A stretch of DNA of 64,000 nucleotides from Roseibium sp. TrichSKD4 (GTDB lineage: Bacteria; Pseudomonadota; Alphaproteobacteria; Rhizobiales; Stappiaceae), in contig NZ_GL476320.1 of the NCBI RefSeq assembly GCF_000148725.1, positions 227,698 through 291,697 of the forward strand, in the 5' to 3' direction. Position numbers and translations under genes: made by a program. Under the pieces are notes generated by a model. It was not told the DNA's origin and did not search any database. It worked only from the letters and a program-made list of their open reading frames with translations. Positions 26,769 to 34,892 of the stretch are shown here, piece by piece; position 1 is the first letter of the stretch; each line of letters begins with the position of its first letter.

Positions 26769-27061
26769 GCGGCGCTCCTTCCGAATTCGCTGGCCAGCCG
26801 GTCGGCGGCGTCTGAAATGATCTCAATGAAGTGTGGGTCGGTTCCCCCGGCAACGTCTTCCGGGGATCCGGGCAAATAGGTGTTGCCGTTGGTGGCGATC
26901 CAGCGTTCGACGGCTGGAAGTGACCAGCCGTTGCAGCCGGGGAGTTTCGGCGGAAAGCCGTGCTCCGCCTCCAGCTTTCGGCGCTTTGAACGAAACGTGG
27001 TTTCCGTGCATCCCAGTCGCTGCGCCACTTCATGGGCCTTGATTGTTCGGGCTGGCGTCAT
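26765..27061 (-). CDS. Excisionase/AlpA-like helix-turn-helix protein
   Basis: 98 residues. Residues ~8-55 fit a MerR-like winged helix (KAHEVAQRLGCTETTFRSKRRKLEAEHGFPPKL ... WSLPAVERWIA), the layout of phage excisionases and AlpA regulators, where a DNA-binding helix is followed by a short wing ending in a W. It may promote excision with the integrase encoded downstream in the same operon. Confidence 0.65.
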   Translation of the reverse strand: MTPARTIKAHEVAQRLGCTETTFRSKRRKLEAEHGFPPKLPGCNGWSLPAVERWIATNGNTYLPGSPEDVAGGTDPHFIEIISDAADRLASEFGRSAA

Positions 27062-27237
27062 GTTTCTGCTCCGAATTCAAAATCCACCAGACCGTTGTCC
27101 CGTGCCGTGTGCATGGCTTCAGACGGCCTGGAAACCCGCCACCAGGTTCCGGTCTTGATGCAAGTGAGAATGAGAGTTGGTTTCTCCGGTTTCCCGGTCG
27201 GTTGACCGATGCCGAGCAGCTTTAGAATTGGGTGCAT
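27058..27237 (-). CDS. Small phage protein, unknown, first gene of the left operon
   Basis: 59 residues from the ATG at 27237. Contains a cysteine, TWWRVSRPSEAM and an acidic C-terminus; no recognised motif. Start chosen by ATGA-coupling to the next gene and by the absence of sensible protein composition upstream. The operon promoter should lie just upstream, in the stretch shared with the divergent gene at 27343. Confidence 0.5.
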   Translation of the reverse strand: MHPILKLLGIGQPTGKPEKPTLILTCIKTGTWWRVSRPSEAMHTARDNGLVDFEFGAET

Positions 27238-27342
27238 CACCTCCCCACAAGGTGACGCACCCCACAACACCAACTCACGGAGTAAACATCGATGTTGTGT
27301 TTTCAGAAATTCGAAATTGTTATCAGTTTGGAGACTGTCGCC

Positions 27343-27552
27343 ATGTCCAAGGATGATGCCGGTCGGCCCTTTGGCGAATTTACATTTCAGCTGGAAGGCC
27401 CGGATTTTCGGGGCCAAATGACGGTAAAGGTCACTGATATTGACGCGCTTGGCGAGGGAACCTGTCCGGCAAAAGTCGCCAAGCGAAGCCTTCACCGAGC
27501 GCTGAAAGCTGCTGCAACTGCGGCGGGCGAAGATGGACCGGATGCCGAATAG
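27343..27552 (+). CDS. Small phage protein, unknown
   Basis: 69 residues from an ATG preceded by TGGAG; an in-frame ATG at 27292 behind GGAG could add 17 residues. The sequence GEFTFQLEGPDFRGQMTVKVTDID suggests a small beta-sheet protein, followed by a helical basic tail (AKRSLHRALKAAATAAG). No family recognised. Divergent from the left operon. Confidence 0.55.
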   Translation: MSKDDAGRPFGEFTFQLEGPDFRGQMTVKVTDIDALGEGTCPAKVAKRSLHRALKAAATAAGEDGPDAE

Positions 27553-27669
27553 AAAGCCTGCATCCCTCGTCGAATGACGGGGGAGCGTTTGAGTTCGCGT
27601 AGAATAGTCTCTGAACATGCAGAAGCGCATAAGCCTCACCTATTCAATCAATGAATGAAGTGAGATCAG

Positions 27670-27680
27670 ATTATGCAATA
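27670..27680. promoter_or_regulatory. Possible distal repressor site upstream of the GNAT gene
   Basis: ATTATGCAATA occurs here and again, identical, at 29727-29737 in the CI/Cro intergenic operator region. It lies 46 bp before the GNAT-like gene, with two more TGCA-containing words close by, so the phage repressor may also control that gene. Confidence 0.4.
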
Positions 27681-27726
27681 TGAATTAAAAGTCAATGCAA
27701 ATGTATAATGCTCAATTTTTGTACGA

Positions 27727-28488
27727 ATGAAAATTCGACGAGCCGAGTTTGATAAAATTATATATGCAATTATTACGGGAGAAATAGCAGTGCGCACCGC
27801 AGAAATGACAATGGATGTAGCATCGGCAATCGGCTTGATTTCAGCTGAGTTGCGTATGGTCGGCATGAAAATAGTTTCAGGGCATGATTTCGCCGAATAC
27901 GCAGATCTGGTTGCTGCATCGAACAGGGTGCTAACAGAGCACTTTGCCATTGACTATCACACGCTTTCGCCTGTGGAAGGCTTCTGGATAGTTCTAACCG
28001 ATGGTTCGGGAATGCCTGCAGCTACGGTAGCGGCGCGTTTGGATTGCCTCGGCCCAATGACGTTGGCGCAGCATTGGAAGATGTATCTGCCACGTATATA
28101 CAGCTCAAAAACTTCTGGCACCGTAACAATTAGTCAGCGACAGCATGGTTTTTGCCAAGAAGTAAGCGGCCGTGTTGCTTACCTTGGAGAGATGTGGGTC
28201 AAAGATAAATTCAGAAAGCAAGGATTAGCTAAGAAGCTCGCTATTCTGGTACAGCTCGTCGCACTACTTCAATTCGATCCGGACTTCATCTACTGCTGGA
28301 TGTGGGAGGATCGCGCTAAGAGTGGGTTTGCCCAGGCATGTGGATTTACCGAGGTGGTTGCGAGGGGAATTCGTTGGGAAAACCCGCCATCGAATAAGTC
28401 TGAGATTGCAAAGCTGTGGCTGGCTGGAAATCGAAAATCTCGTCTCTTTGATCTGGCTTTGAATGTACTAGAGTGCGCTCTAGAATGA
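27727..28488 (+). CDS. GNAT-family acetyltransferase-like protein in the immunity region
   Basis: Up to 253 residues; the start is uncertain because no ribosome binding site precedes the ATG at 27727, and ATGs at 27805 or later are possible. YLGEMWVKDKFRKQGLAKKLAILVQLVALL matches GNAT motif A, the acetyl-CoA pyrophosphate-binding loop (Q/R-x-x-G-x-A). GFAQACGFTEV near residue 200 is the usual C-terminal strand. The coding sequence is AT-richer than the phage structural genes. Its 3' end overlaps the convergent gene at 28346-28933 by over 140 bp. Targets could be small molecules, tRNA or protein; a toxin or host-modifying moron is possible. Confidence 0.65.
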   Translation: MKIRRAEFDKIIYAIITGEIAVRTAEMTMDVASAIGLISAELRMVGMKIVSGHDFAEYADLVAASNRVLTEHFAIDYHTLSPVEGFWIVLTDGSGMPAATVAARLDCLGPMTLAQHWKMYLPRIYSSKTSGTVTISQRQHGFCQEVSGRVAYLGEMWVKDKFRKQGLAKKLAILVQLVALLQFDPDFIYCWMWEDRAKSGFAQACGFTEVVARGIRWENPPSNKSEIAKLWLAGNRKSRLFDLALNVLECALE

Positions 28489-28933
28489 ATGAGTAGCAAA
28501 TAATATGAGGTATTCCCGTTTTAGTTCTATAAGGAAGAAGTAAGCGGTCGTATACTATCTTCTCCAAACCGTTTATTGTCGATATGAGCGTAGAAACAAT
28601 ATCGGAGATCGGAGTGTTACACTCAGAGGTTTCTTTGTAACTTGAAGCTACAAATTTTCTATATGCATTTCCTATGGCTTCGTCGATATTTATTCTTTGC
28701 GCGCTGCCAAGTTGGAGGACCTGTGCAGTAAGAGAATGTTCGCCGGCCATCAATACTGATGGTGCTAGATCCCCGATTGATACTCCCGACATGAGAGTGT
28801 AGTGCGGGGAAACTTTTGCTAACTCGGTTGTCTTAGTGCCGCCATGCGTGCGCCAGTGATCGAGAAGAAAGCGACCAATATCATTGTGTGACAGCATAGC
28901 TGAAGAAAGATTTTGCCTAATTATATAGTTCAT
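28346..28933 (-). CDS. PAS_5-like protein in the repressor operon
   Basis: 195 residues from the ATG at 28933. GRFLLDHWRTHGGTKTTELAKVSPHYTLMSGVSIGDLAPSVLMAG followed later by YDRLLLPYRTKTGIPHIICYS resembles the alphaproteobacterial PAS_5 domain pattern (YW.. near the start, a G-T- or G-like strand, and an R-LLLP motif near the end). This is a weak resemblance. It overlaps the preceding 94-residue gene by 17 bp and so belongs to the repressor operon, expressed in the lysogen. It overlaps the end of the convergent GNAT gene. Confidence 0.5.
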   Translation of the reverse strand: MNYIIRQNLSSAMLSHNDIGRFLLDHWRTHGGTKTTELAKVSPHYTLMSGVSIGDLAPSVLMAGEHSLTAQVLQLGSAQRINIDEAIGNAYRKFVASSYKETSECNTPISDIVSTLISTINGLEKIVYDRLLLPYRTKTGIPHIICYSFILERTLVHSKPDQRDEIFDFQPATALQSQTYSMAGFPNEFPSQPPR

Positions 28934-29201
28934 TTTCTTTGCTCGGGCGGTCGTATTTGTTAAGGAACCATTCGGCTTCGATGAGTACATCTCGACATTC
29001 GAGCATGATTAGCAGCCTTTGGTTGTCAGTGAGTGATGGTATATCCGTGGAACCTGTTACCAAAATGACAGCGGCGAGAAACTCTGTTTCAAGTCCGTAG
29101 AGAAACATCTTATGCAAAAATTGCTTGTAGGCGTCCTCAAACGGGATTGCATTGATGTTTGTTAATGAAAATTTCTGAAGATATTCACTTAGGTTTTCCA
29201 T
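28917..29201 (-). CDS. Small acidic protein in the repressor operon, unknown
   Basis: 94 residues, largely helical, acidic (LTDNQRLLIMLECRDVLIEAEWFLNKYDRP). No motif recognised. Starts 9 bp after the repressor stop codon and overlaps the next gene, so it is co-expressed with the repressor during lysogeny. AT-rich codons like its neighbours. Confidence 0.6.
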   Translation of the reverse strand: MENLSEYLQKFSLTNINAIPFEDAYKQFLHKMFLYGLETEFLAAVILVTGSTDIPSLTDNQRLLIMLECRDVLIEAEWFLNKYDRPSKENELYN

Positions 29202-29210
29202 GAAACATGC

Positions 29211-29690
29211 CTACTCTATATCTTCGGTTGCTTTGGCATTTACCTTTTCTCGCTCCAGCATGTCGAGGTAAGTTAAAGTTAACAGCTTTTTGTATGAGTC
29301 GTAGTCGGATACTCCGCCATTTGTTATTGTCAACTCAATCTCCCGCGCCACTCTTCTTGCTTTCTGAAATATCTCGAAATTTATTTCGTTAGGAAGGAGG
29401 CTGTAGTCCCTCTCGATTATTTCCGTGTTTGCCGTTGGTTTTGGTTCGCCTTTACCGTAGATCAGCCAAAGAACGTCTACACCAAACCGGCGCGCATATT
29501 TCCGAGCTTTGTCTTCTTTAAAGGAGCGTGATCCGTTCTCATGAGCTGAGTAGGTCGGGACACTTACTCCTAGTGCTCGTGCTGCATCTGAGGCGGTGGG
29601 AAAACCAGCCTGTTGCCTAGCGAATTGCAATCTCTCGTGCTTGTCCATCGGGTCCATTCGAAGTCTGGGGGGTGTAAAAGTTATCCCCAT
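29211..29690 (-). CDS. CI-like repressor with XRE helix-turn-helix
   Basis: 159 residues from the ATG at 29690, which has GGAG at a proper distance; a shorter form begins at 29657. The N-terminal domain KHERLQFARQQAGFPTASDAARALGVSVPTYSAHENGSRSFKEDKARKYARRFGVDVLWLIYG is a classic XRE helix-turn-helix. The C-terminal part (ERDYSLLPNEINFEIFQKARRVAREIEL) is not a LexA-type peptidase domain, so induction does not appear to use RecA-driven self-cleavage. Divergent from the Cro-like gene across an 83-bp operator region. Confidence 0.85.
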   Translation of the reverse strand: MGITFTPPRLRMDPMDKHERLQFARQQAGFPTASDAARALGVSVPTYSAHENGSRSFKEDKARKYARRFGVDVLWLIYGKGEPKPTANTEIIERDYSLLPNEINFEIFQKARRVAREIELTITNGGVSDYDSYKKLLTLTYLDMLEREKVNAKATEDIE

Positions 29691-29691
29691 G

Positions 29692-29771
29692 ATGCAGCTC
29701 CGCTGTATGCAATTGGCTTGATTGATATTATGCAATACGAATAAGATGCATAACACAAAATGGAAAATGCA
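29692..29771. promoter_or_regulatory. CI/Cro operator region with five ATGCA words
   Basis: ATGCA occurs at 29692, 29707, 29730, 29746 and 29767, i.e. five times in 80 bp between the divergent repressor and Cro-like genes. Spacings are 15, 23, 16 and 21 bp. Several extend to TATGCAAT or ATGCATAA, suggesting short palindromic half-sites for the two helix-turn-helix proteins. Confidence 0.6.
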
Positions 29772-29773
29772 TC

Positions 29774-29995
29774 ATGAATTTTTCAACTTTGCAGGAATTG
29801 AGACGTGCTCGGGGATTAACTCAGGCGCAACTCGGTGCGCGGGTCGGCTGTTCACAATCGACTGTGCATCGGATTGAAACAGGCGCCTATGACCCATCGG
29901 GCGCGCTTCGAATAACCCTGACAAACTGGATTGAGAGTTCAGCTGGTCCGATCGAAGGGTCACCTTGTGAAAACGAGGGAGGCGGGCATGAGTGA
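29774..29995 (+). CDS. Cro-like XRE helix-turn-helix protein
   Basis: 73 residues, mostly a helix-turn-helix: TLQELRRARGLTQAQLGARVGCSQSTVHRIETGAYDPSGALRITLTNWI. The Q-S-T-V-H-R-I-E recognition helix is typical of XRE proteins. It is divergent from the CI-like repressor and opens the rightward early operon, so it is the likely lytic-phase regulator. Overlaps the next gene by 8 bp. Confidence 0.85.
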   Translation: MNFSTLQELRRARGLTQAQLGARVGCSQSTVHRIETGAYDPSGALRITLTNWIESSAGPIEGSPCENEGGGHE

Positions 29996-30314
29996 TCAGG
30001 ACAAGCAGCCTTGCACCTCGATTGTCTCTGTGCAGCTGCTCTCCAACAAGAGCAAGACGCGGCATGTGGCCGAAACAGATGACCGGCGTCTGGTCGTGCT
30101 GGAGACAACGGCGGCGAGCAACGATCCGAATGTGATTTGTGGCCCGGTGACGTTGCCGCAGGTTCTGGAGCATTGCGAAATGATCCTGGCCGGATCGGCC
30201 CGTCATATCAGCCACAACTCCACACCATTGATGCTGGCGGCTGCCTTGCTCGCCATCGAGGGCGAATTGCGCCGGCTGAAGAATCTGGCTGAACCGCAGT
30301 CACCGGAAACCTGA
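29988..30314 (+). CDS. Phage early protein, unknown
   Basis: 108 residues from an ATG preceded by GGAGG. Mixed alpha/beta (TSIVSVQLLSNKS, RRLVVLETT, VTLPQVLEHCEMILAGSA), helical C-terminus. No family recognised. Coupled to the Cro-like gene. Confidence 0.6.
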   Translation: MSDQDKQPCTSIVSVQLLSNKSKTRHVAETDDRRLVVLETTAASNDPNVICGPVTLPQVLEHCEMILAGSARHISHNSTPLMLAAALLAIEGELRRLKNLAEPQSPET

Positions 30315-30394
30315 CCAACAGTCCCTCGCGTTCCGGCCGACAGGTTTCGCGTACGGCTGGCTGAGACTTCCAGATTTTCCATTTGGAGGCACAT

Positions 30395-30907
30395 GTGCCC
30401 AATATCAAAAGACCGGATGCCGCGCAAAAGCTGGCCCGCATAGAAGCACGGCGCAGACGCCTCGGCGTGACGCTGGATGAATTGGCAGCGCGATCAGGCA
30501 TTGATCGCCGGAAACTATCTCGAATGAAGGCGTCCGGTCGTGCCCGTACAGCCGATCTGCGAAAATTGAACACTACGCTTCGTACGATAACGCGGGAGAG
30601 GAAATCAGAAAGGTCTTGCTTCTGGATCTTGAAAAACACTCTGGATGCTGCGGCAAAGGTCGCATTTCAAGGGTTTCTTGCAGCAACTAGCTCCGTACTC
30701 TCGGAAAAGCATGTTCATCAAGTTGCTGTCTATTTCCTCGTTACCGGCGCAAATGTGCCAGCGGCTACGGCAGCGCGCGTAACAAATTGCACCCGTCAAA
30801 ACATCTTTAAGACAGTGCGTCGCGTTGAGGACCTTCGAGAAGATCCAGAGCTTGGCCCTGTGATCGACAAACTTGAACTGGCGCTCTTTCCCAATGGGGA
30901 GGGCTGA
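30395..30907 (+). CDS. Early regulator with two helix-turn-helix-like regions
   Basis: 170 residues from a GTG with GGAGG 6 bases upstream. Residues ~25-50 (GVTLDELAARSGIDRRKLSRMKASG) are a clear helix-turn-helix; residues ~120-145 (VPAATAARVTNCTRQNIFKTVRRVED) look like a second. The second half resembles transcriptional regulators of the KorB/TrfB type seen in plasmids (A-A-R-x-T-x-x-x-R-Q-x-I). Its stop touches the primase start. Could regulate replication genes. Confidence 0.65.
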   Translation: MPNIKRPDAAQKLARIEARRRRLGVTLDELAARSGIDRRKLSRMKASGRARTADLRKLNTTLRTITRERKSERSCFWILKNTLDAAAKVAFQGFLAATSSVLSEKHVHQVAVYFLVTGANVPAATAARVTNCTRQNIFKTVRRVEDLREDPELGPVIDKLELALFPNGEG

Positions 30908-32044
30908 ATGTCCCGGTTCGCGATCGCCAAGTCGAAGGTGCTGGACAATCTGGAAACCTTGATTCCGGAGCTTTTCGGGGAAAATGCCAATCCGCGCCAC
31001 CGCAAGCGCGGGAGCTGGAATATCACGTGGCCCTGGAGAAATGGTGCCAAGCCGAGCCAGACAATCATCTGGCTGAGCGGCGCGCGGCGAGGCGGCTGGT
31101 GCGATTTTCCATCCGGTGAACGTGGTGATGCGATCGATCTGGTTGCGGTTGGTTTGAAGGGGGCCGTGACAGATGAAAGTCGCCTGGAAGCCGTTGCCTG
31201 GATTGAGGATCGGTTCGGGCTGCGATCCATGAGCCCGGTGCAGAAAAAGAAAATCGCAGCCGAGGCGGCAGCCAAGCAAAAGGCCATGGAAGCCGAGGCT
31301 GAACGGCATCGCCGAGCTGCACGGGAACGGGTCCGCAAGTTCTTCTTTTCCTGTACCGATGCGATCTTCGACACACAGATTGAAACCTATTTTCGGGTCA
31401 AACGCGGTGTTGAGTTGCGGGATATTCCCAATCTCGCACCAGCCTTTCGATATCACCCGGCCTGCGAATACTGGCTGGGAGCGCCGAGGGACAGTGAGGG
31501 TAACAAGCTTGCGAAAGGTCCTCTCTTTCCCGCCTTGATATCTGCCATGGTCGACAAGGACGGACGACTGGGAGCCTGTCACTACACGTTTCTTGCCCAT
31601 GACGGCCGCGACAAGGCCGAGGCCATTCCTTTCGGGGAAGACGAACCCAAGGCGAAGATGATGTTTCCCGAGACAGCGGGGCTGATGATCCGTTGCACCT
31701 ACGGGCCGAGCGGATTGAACATGGAGCGCGCGGCCGCTGCGGGGATCTCCGGAATGGCGAGCCTGACCGAGGGCATCGAGGACGCATTTTCTGTTGCCTA
31801 TGCGGATCCGGATCTGCGGTCAAACGCTGCCGGAAGCCTGCCCAATCTTCTGACCGTCTACGACCACCCTTCGGTGAGTTCCTGGTTCGTCTTCAAGGAC
31901 AACGACTGGAACAAGCCCCAACCGCAAGCGCTGTTCGATCGGGCCGTGCGCCGAATGCGGGGATTTCGAAAGCCGATCGAGACCATCGCCATGCCTGCGA
32001 GCTGGGGCAAGGACGTAAACGACGCCCTGACGGGCAATTCGTAA
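30908..32044 (+). CDS. Phage DNA primase (zinc-less N-terminus plus Toprim-like domain)
   Basis: 378 residues. The N-terminal part (GSWNITWPWRNGAKPSQTIIWLSGARRGGWCDFPSGERGDAIDLVA) is the primase DNA-binding region of phage-plasmid primases. The C-terminal half has the Toprim-type pattern LTEGIEDAFSVAYADPD and LLTVYDHPSVSSWFVFKDND. It lays RNA or DNA primers at the phage replication fork. Placed between an early regulator and the helicase genes in the rightward operon. Confidence 0.8.
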   Translation: MSRFAIAKSKVLDNLETLIPELFGENANPRHRKRGSWNITWPWRNGAKPSQTIIWLSGARRGGWCDFPSGERGDAIDLVAVGLKGAVTDESRLEAVAWIEDRFGLRSMSPVQKKKIAAEAAAKQKAMEAEAERHRRAARERVRKFFFSCTDAIFDTQIETYFRVKRGVELRDIPNLAPAFRYHPACEYWLGAPRDSEGNKLAKGPLFPALISAMVDKDGRLGACHYTFLAHDGRDKAEAIPFGEDEPKAKMMFPETAGLMIRCTYGPSGLNMERAAAAGISGMASLTEGIEDAFSVAYADPDLRSNAAGSLPNLLTVYDHPSVSSWFVFKDNDWNKPQPQALFDRAVRRMRGFRKPIETIAMPASWGKDVNDALTGNS

Positions 32045-32055
32045 GGAGAAGAAAG

Positions 32056-32715
32056 ATGGATTTTCTGGAAATCGACTGTGAGAGCTATGCCACACGGATT
32101 GCCTATGCAGCCACCAATGAACTGTTTGGCCTGCTGCAGGCGGAAGAAAAACCGGATGTCGCCGCAACCAACTTCCTTGGCGTCTTCGAGGAGGAAGAAC
32201 TGGAGCGGCTCGTCCAGATGATGGGAGCCTATGTGTGCAACAAGGGCTGCGATAGCGGTGAACGCCTGTTTCGCTTCATCAATGAAAAGGAACGCATGCA
32301 GGAAAGCTGGCAAGACGCGCCAGCGCCCCTGAAACTTCTGCTTCAGACCTTTGTTGATGTGTGCGCCGGCATTCACACCAAACTGCGCTGTTATCAGATC
32401 CAGGCGGAACAGAAGGCGCAACGGCCCGCTGCCCCCGGAAAGGTCGCACTCGAGGATACCATCTTCGAGCCGGTCGGGTCCCTGAATGAATTGCATCCCC
32501 ACGCGGTAGAAGCCAGTCGCCAAAGTGCCCGGCTGGGCAAGGATCCGGTGTCGGCACCGGTCGCGGCAACCGCTGCCCCTCTTTCGGCTGGCGAGACCGT
32601 TCATTCTGGTGAAGGCAATGAGCCCGATACCTCATTGCCTTCGGTGCCGCAGACGCCATCGAAGCGTAAGGCATCGAGGAAGAAACCGAACAAGGCTTCG
32701 GACAAGGTTAACTGA
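32056..32715 (+). CDS. Phage replication-region protein, unknown
   Basis: 219 residues from an ATG with AAGGAG upstream. The N-terminal 120 residues are helical and acidic; the C-terminal ~60 residues are basic and low complexity (SKRKASRKKPNKASDKVN), suitable for nucleic-acid binding. No family recognised. Between primase and helicase in one operon. Confidence 0.65.
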   Translation: MDFLEIDCESYATRIAYAATNELFGLLQAEEKPDVAATNFLGVFEEEELERLVQMMGAYVCNKGCDSGERLFRFINEKERMQESWQDAPAPLKLLLQTFVDVCAGIHTKLRCYQIQAEQKAQRPAAPGKVALEDTIFEPVGSLNELHPHAVEASRQSARLGKDPVSAPVAATAAPLSAGETVHSGEGNEPDTSLPSVPQTPSKRKASRKKPNKASDKVN

Positions 32716-32741
32716 AAGCCTATTCCACATCCTTTGATACT

Positions 32742-32765
32742 TCCGGACAGCTGAAAATGTCCGGA
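32742..32765. promoter_or_regulatory. Perfect 8-bp inverted repeat before the helicase gene
   Basis: TCCGGACA and TGTCCGGA are exact reverse complements around an 8-bp loop, 24 bp before the helicase start codon. There is no long T-run after it, so a regulatory hairpin or operator is more likely than a terminator. Confidence 0.45.
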
Positions 32766-32789
32766 CATTTGTCAACCAAACGGCCCTAG

Positions 32790-34679
32790 ATGACCGGATC
32801 AGAAAAAGACACAAACGGTTTTCCACAGGAAAGAGGCAAGCGGCGCGTTGCGGCGGTGACGGGCGCTGCAAAGGCTCGCCTTGAAATCTCGTCGCAACGC
32901 TTCTCGCCAACGCAATGGCCGATCAAGGGCATGCCTTATCAGGGTGTGGATCCGGGCAAATGGCGAGAAGAAGGCGACGTGGATGATACTGGGTGCCTGC
33001 CGGAGGATTGCCCGGTTTATCCGCTCGGGTTCGATGGCGAGAATTACTACTACATCGACACGAAGGGCCAAGTGTTTTGCACTGGCGACAAGGCCATGGG
33101 GGTTGAGCGCCTTCAAAAGCTGTTTTCCAGGCATGAGGATTTTCTGTGCTGGGCATGGCCCGCCTTCAGCAAGAAAAAGGAAGTCGTGGGGTTCAAGGCC
33201 GAGGAGGTTCGCCGCGATCTCTTTGCTGCCGCCCACGAGAAGGGGGGGTGGCAACCCAATGAACTGGTGCGCGGCCGGGGAGCCTGGCGAACGGATGATG
33301 ATCGCCTTGTGCTGCATTGTGGCGAATATCTCTGGATGGATGGACGGCTGCGCGATACCGGCGAAGTCGGGGCCTATTTCTATATGCGACGACCAGGTGG
33401 AATGGTTCCCTGGGATCAGCCTGTTCCTCATGAAGACAATCCCGCCATGGAAATATTCCGCATGTTGCGCACCTGGAACATGGAGCGCGGCAATGTGGAT
33501 GCCATGCTCACGCTAGGCTGGTTGGGGGTCGCCATGCTCGGCGGAGCGCTGGAGTGGCGACCTTCGATATTCGTGGTTGGAGAAGCTGGATCGGGCAAGT
33601 CCGAGTTGATCCGTCTTTTGAAGATCATCCTCGGCCGGGGACTGGTTTCGACAACAAACGCAACGGAAGCCGGTCTTTATCAATATCTTGGCTATGACAG
33701 CCTCTCGATCTGGATTGATGAGATCGAGGATGAGGACGATCCGGCCCAATCCGCCAAGGTCTACAAGATGGCGCGTGATGCAGCGTCCGGTTCGGTCAGG
33801 ATCCGTGGTGGTGCCGATCACAAGGGCGTTGAGTTCATGGCGCGATCCGCTTTCGGGTTTTCCGGGATCAATCCGCCGCCCATCCCAGTCGCGAACCTGA
33901 CACGCCTTGCGATTATCCAGCTGGGACAACTGATTTCCAAAGATGGTATTGTTCCCAAACTGTCAGAACCGGAGACAACTGGGCCGCGCCTGTTGCGACG
34001 GCTCGCTGATCAGTGGACGGATTTCCCAAAGATCTATGAGCAATATCGCACGGTGCTCCGAGTGGCCGGACATGACAGTCGCGGTCAGAACACGTTCGGT
34101 ACCTTCCTCGCCTGTGCGCATCTTCTGCTGGGGGATGATGGGCTTGAGGATCTGGAATTGCCGTTTGAAAGGTTGGACTTCTGGGGCTCGGCGCTTGCGG
34201 CAGATATCGTTCCCGAGTTGCAGGACAAGGAAGCAACCTGGCTGGAATGTCTGAATGTCATCCGGACAACACCAATCGATAATTACAGCCATGGCCAGCG
34301 TCAGACAGTGGCGCAAATTATTGAAGAACTGAAGCTCGCCCAGATCGAGGAGGGCCCGGCTCGTTCGCGCCTGGCGAATGCTGATATCGGCTTGCTGGGG
34401 AAGGGGATGGTTGGCGAGGGCTACGGCCTGGCGATCCCTAACAAGAGCCCGGTTCTTGCCCGAATGCTGTCCAAATCGAAATTCGGAGGCGAAAGCGGAT
34501 CTGGATCCTGGGCATGGGCGCTAAGACGTGGCCCGCCAAACATCATTAAGAAGGGGCTTGCCACTGGCAAGCATAGGGCCGACGGGACGGATGTCCTCGA
34601 CAACAGGGTATCTGTTGCCGGGAGGCAGGTCCGCTGCATCTTCATTTCCCTGCACGATCTCATGAAATCCGGAGCCTGA
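32790..34679 (+). CDS. Replicative helicase (P4/superfamily-3-like) with N-terminal region
   Basis: 629 residues. FVVGEAGSGKSEL is a Walker A site (~residue 258); SLSIWIDEIEDED supplies the Walker B acidic residues; FGFSGINPPPI is the sensor-1 region. This arrangement resembles phage/P4 helicase domains of the DUF927/SF3 kind. The N-terminal ~240 residues may mediate DNA or primase contact. With the primase it forms the replication module and could act at the TGTCTA array directly downstream. No phage DNA polymerase is seen, so the host polymerase would be used. Confidence 0.82.
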   Translation: MTGSEKDTNGFPQERGKRRVAAVTGAAKARLEISSQRFSPTQWPIKGMPYQGVDPGKWREEGDVDDTGCLPEDCPVYPLGFDGENYYYIDTKGQVFCTGDKAMGVERLQKLFSRHEDFLCWAWPAFSKKKEVVGFKAEEVRRDLFAAAHEKGGWQPNELVRGRGAWRTDDDRLVLHCGEYLWMDGRLRDTGEVGAYFYMRRPGGMVPWDQPVPHEDNPAMEIFRMLRTWNMERGNVDAMLTLGWLGVAMLGGALEWRPSIFVVGEAGSGKSELIRLLKIILGRGLVSTTNATEAGLYQYLGYDSLSIWIDEIEDEDDPAQSAKVYKMARDAASGSVRIRGGADHKGVEFMARSAFGFSGINPPPIPVANLTRLAIIQLGQLISKDGIVPKLSEPETTGPRLLRRLADQWTDFPKIYEQYRTVLRVAGHDSRGQNTFGTFLACAHLLLGDDGLEDLELPFERLDFWGSALAADIVPELQDKEATWLECLNVIRTTPIDNYSHGQRQTVAQIIEELKLAQIEEGPARSRLANADIGLLGKGMVGEGYGLAIPNKSPVLARMLSKSKFGGESGSGSWAWALRRGPPNIIKKGLATGKHRADGTDVLDNRVSVAGRQVRCIFISLHDLMKSGA

Positions 34680-34682
34680 CCC

Positions 34683-34892
34683 GTGATCCCGATCCAGCTT
34701 GTTTTGGGCGGACCAGCGCCGCCAACGCCCCCAATTCCACCCCCAAATCGGGCGAAATCCGCAACCCCGACCCTTGTCCTTGCAGGAAACAGACCGGTTG
34801 ACCGGTCTGAAAGGGACTTATTGTGTCTGCGAGCGGCAATCGTAGACGTTTTGAACGACGCAAACTGTCTAAACTGTCTAGAGGCTGTCTAG
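34683..34892 (+). CDS. Doubtful small proline-rich protein
   Basis: 69 residues from a GTG with GGAG upstream, 3 bp after the helicase stop. Residues 10-25 are proline-rich; the C-terminal NCLNCLEAV is encoded by three TGTCTA hexamers and ends in the third. It may be real or may be a chance open frame running into the repeat array. Confidence 0.3.
   Translation: MIPIQLVLGGPAPPTPPIPPPNRAKSATPTLVLAGNRPVDRSERDLLCLRAAIVDVLNDANCLNCLEAV
34790..34809. promoter_or_regulatory. Perfect 9-bp-arm palindrome CAGACCGGT-TG-ACCGGTCTG
   Basis: Exact dyad symmetry with a 2-bp centre, 57 bp left of the TGTCTA array. No T-run follows. Its position suggests a regulator or replication-protein site. Confidence 0.5.
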
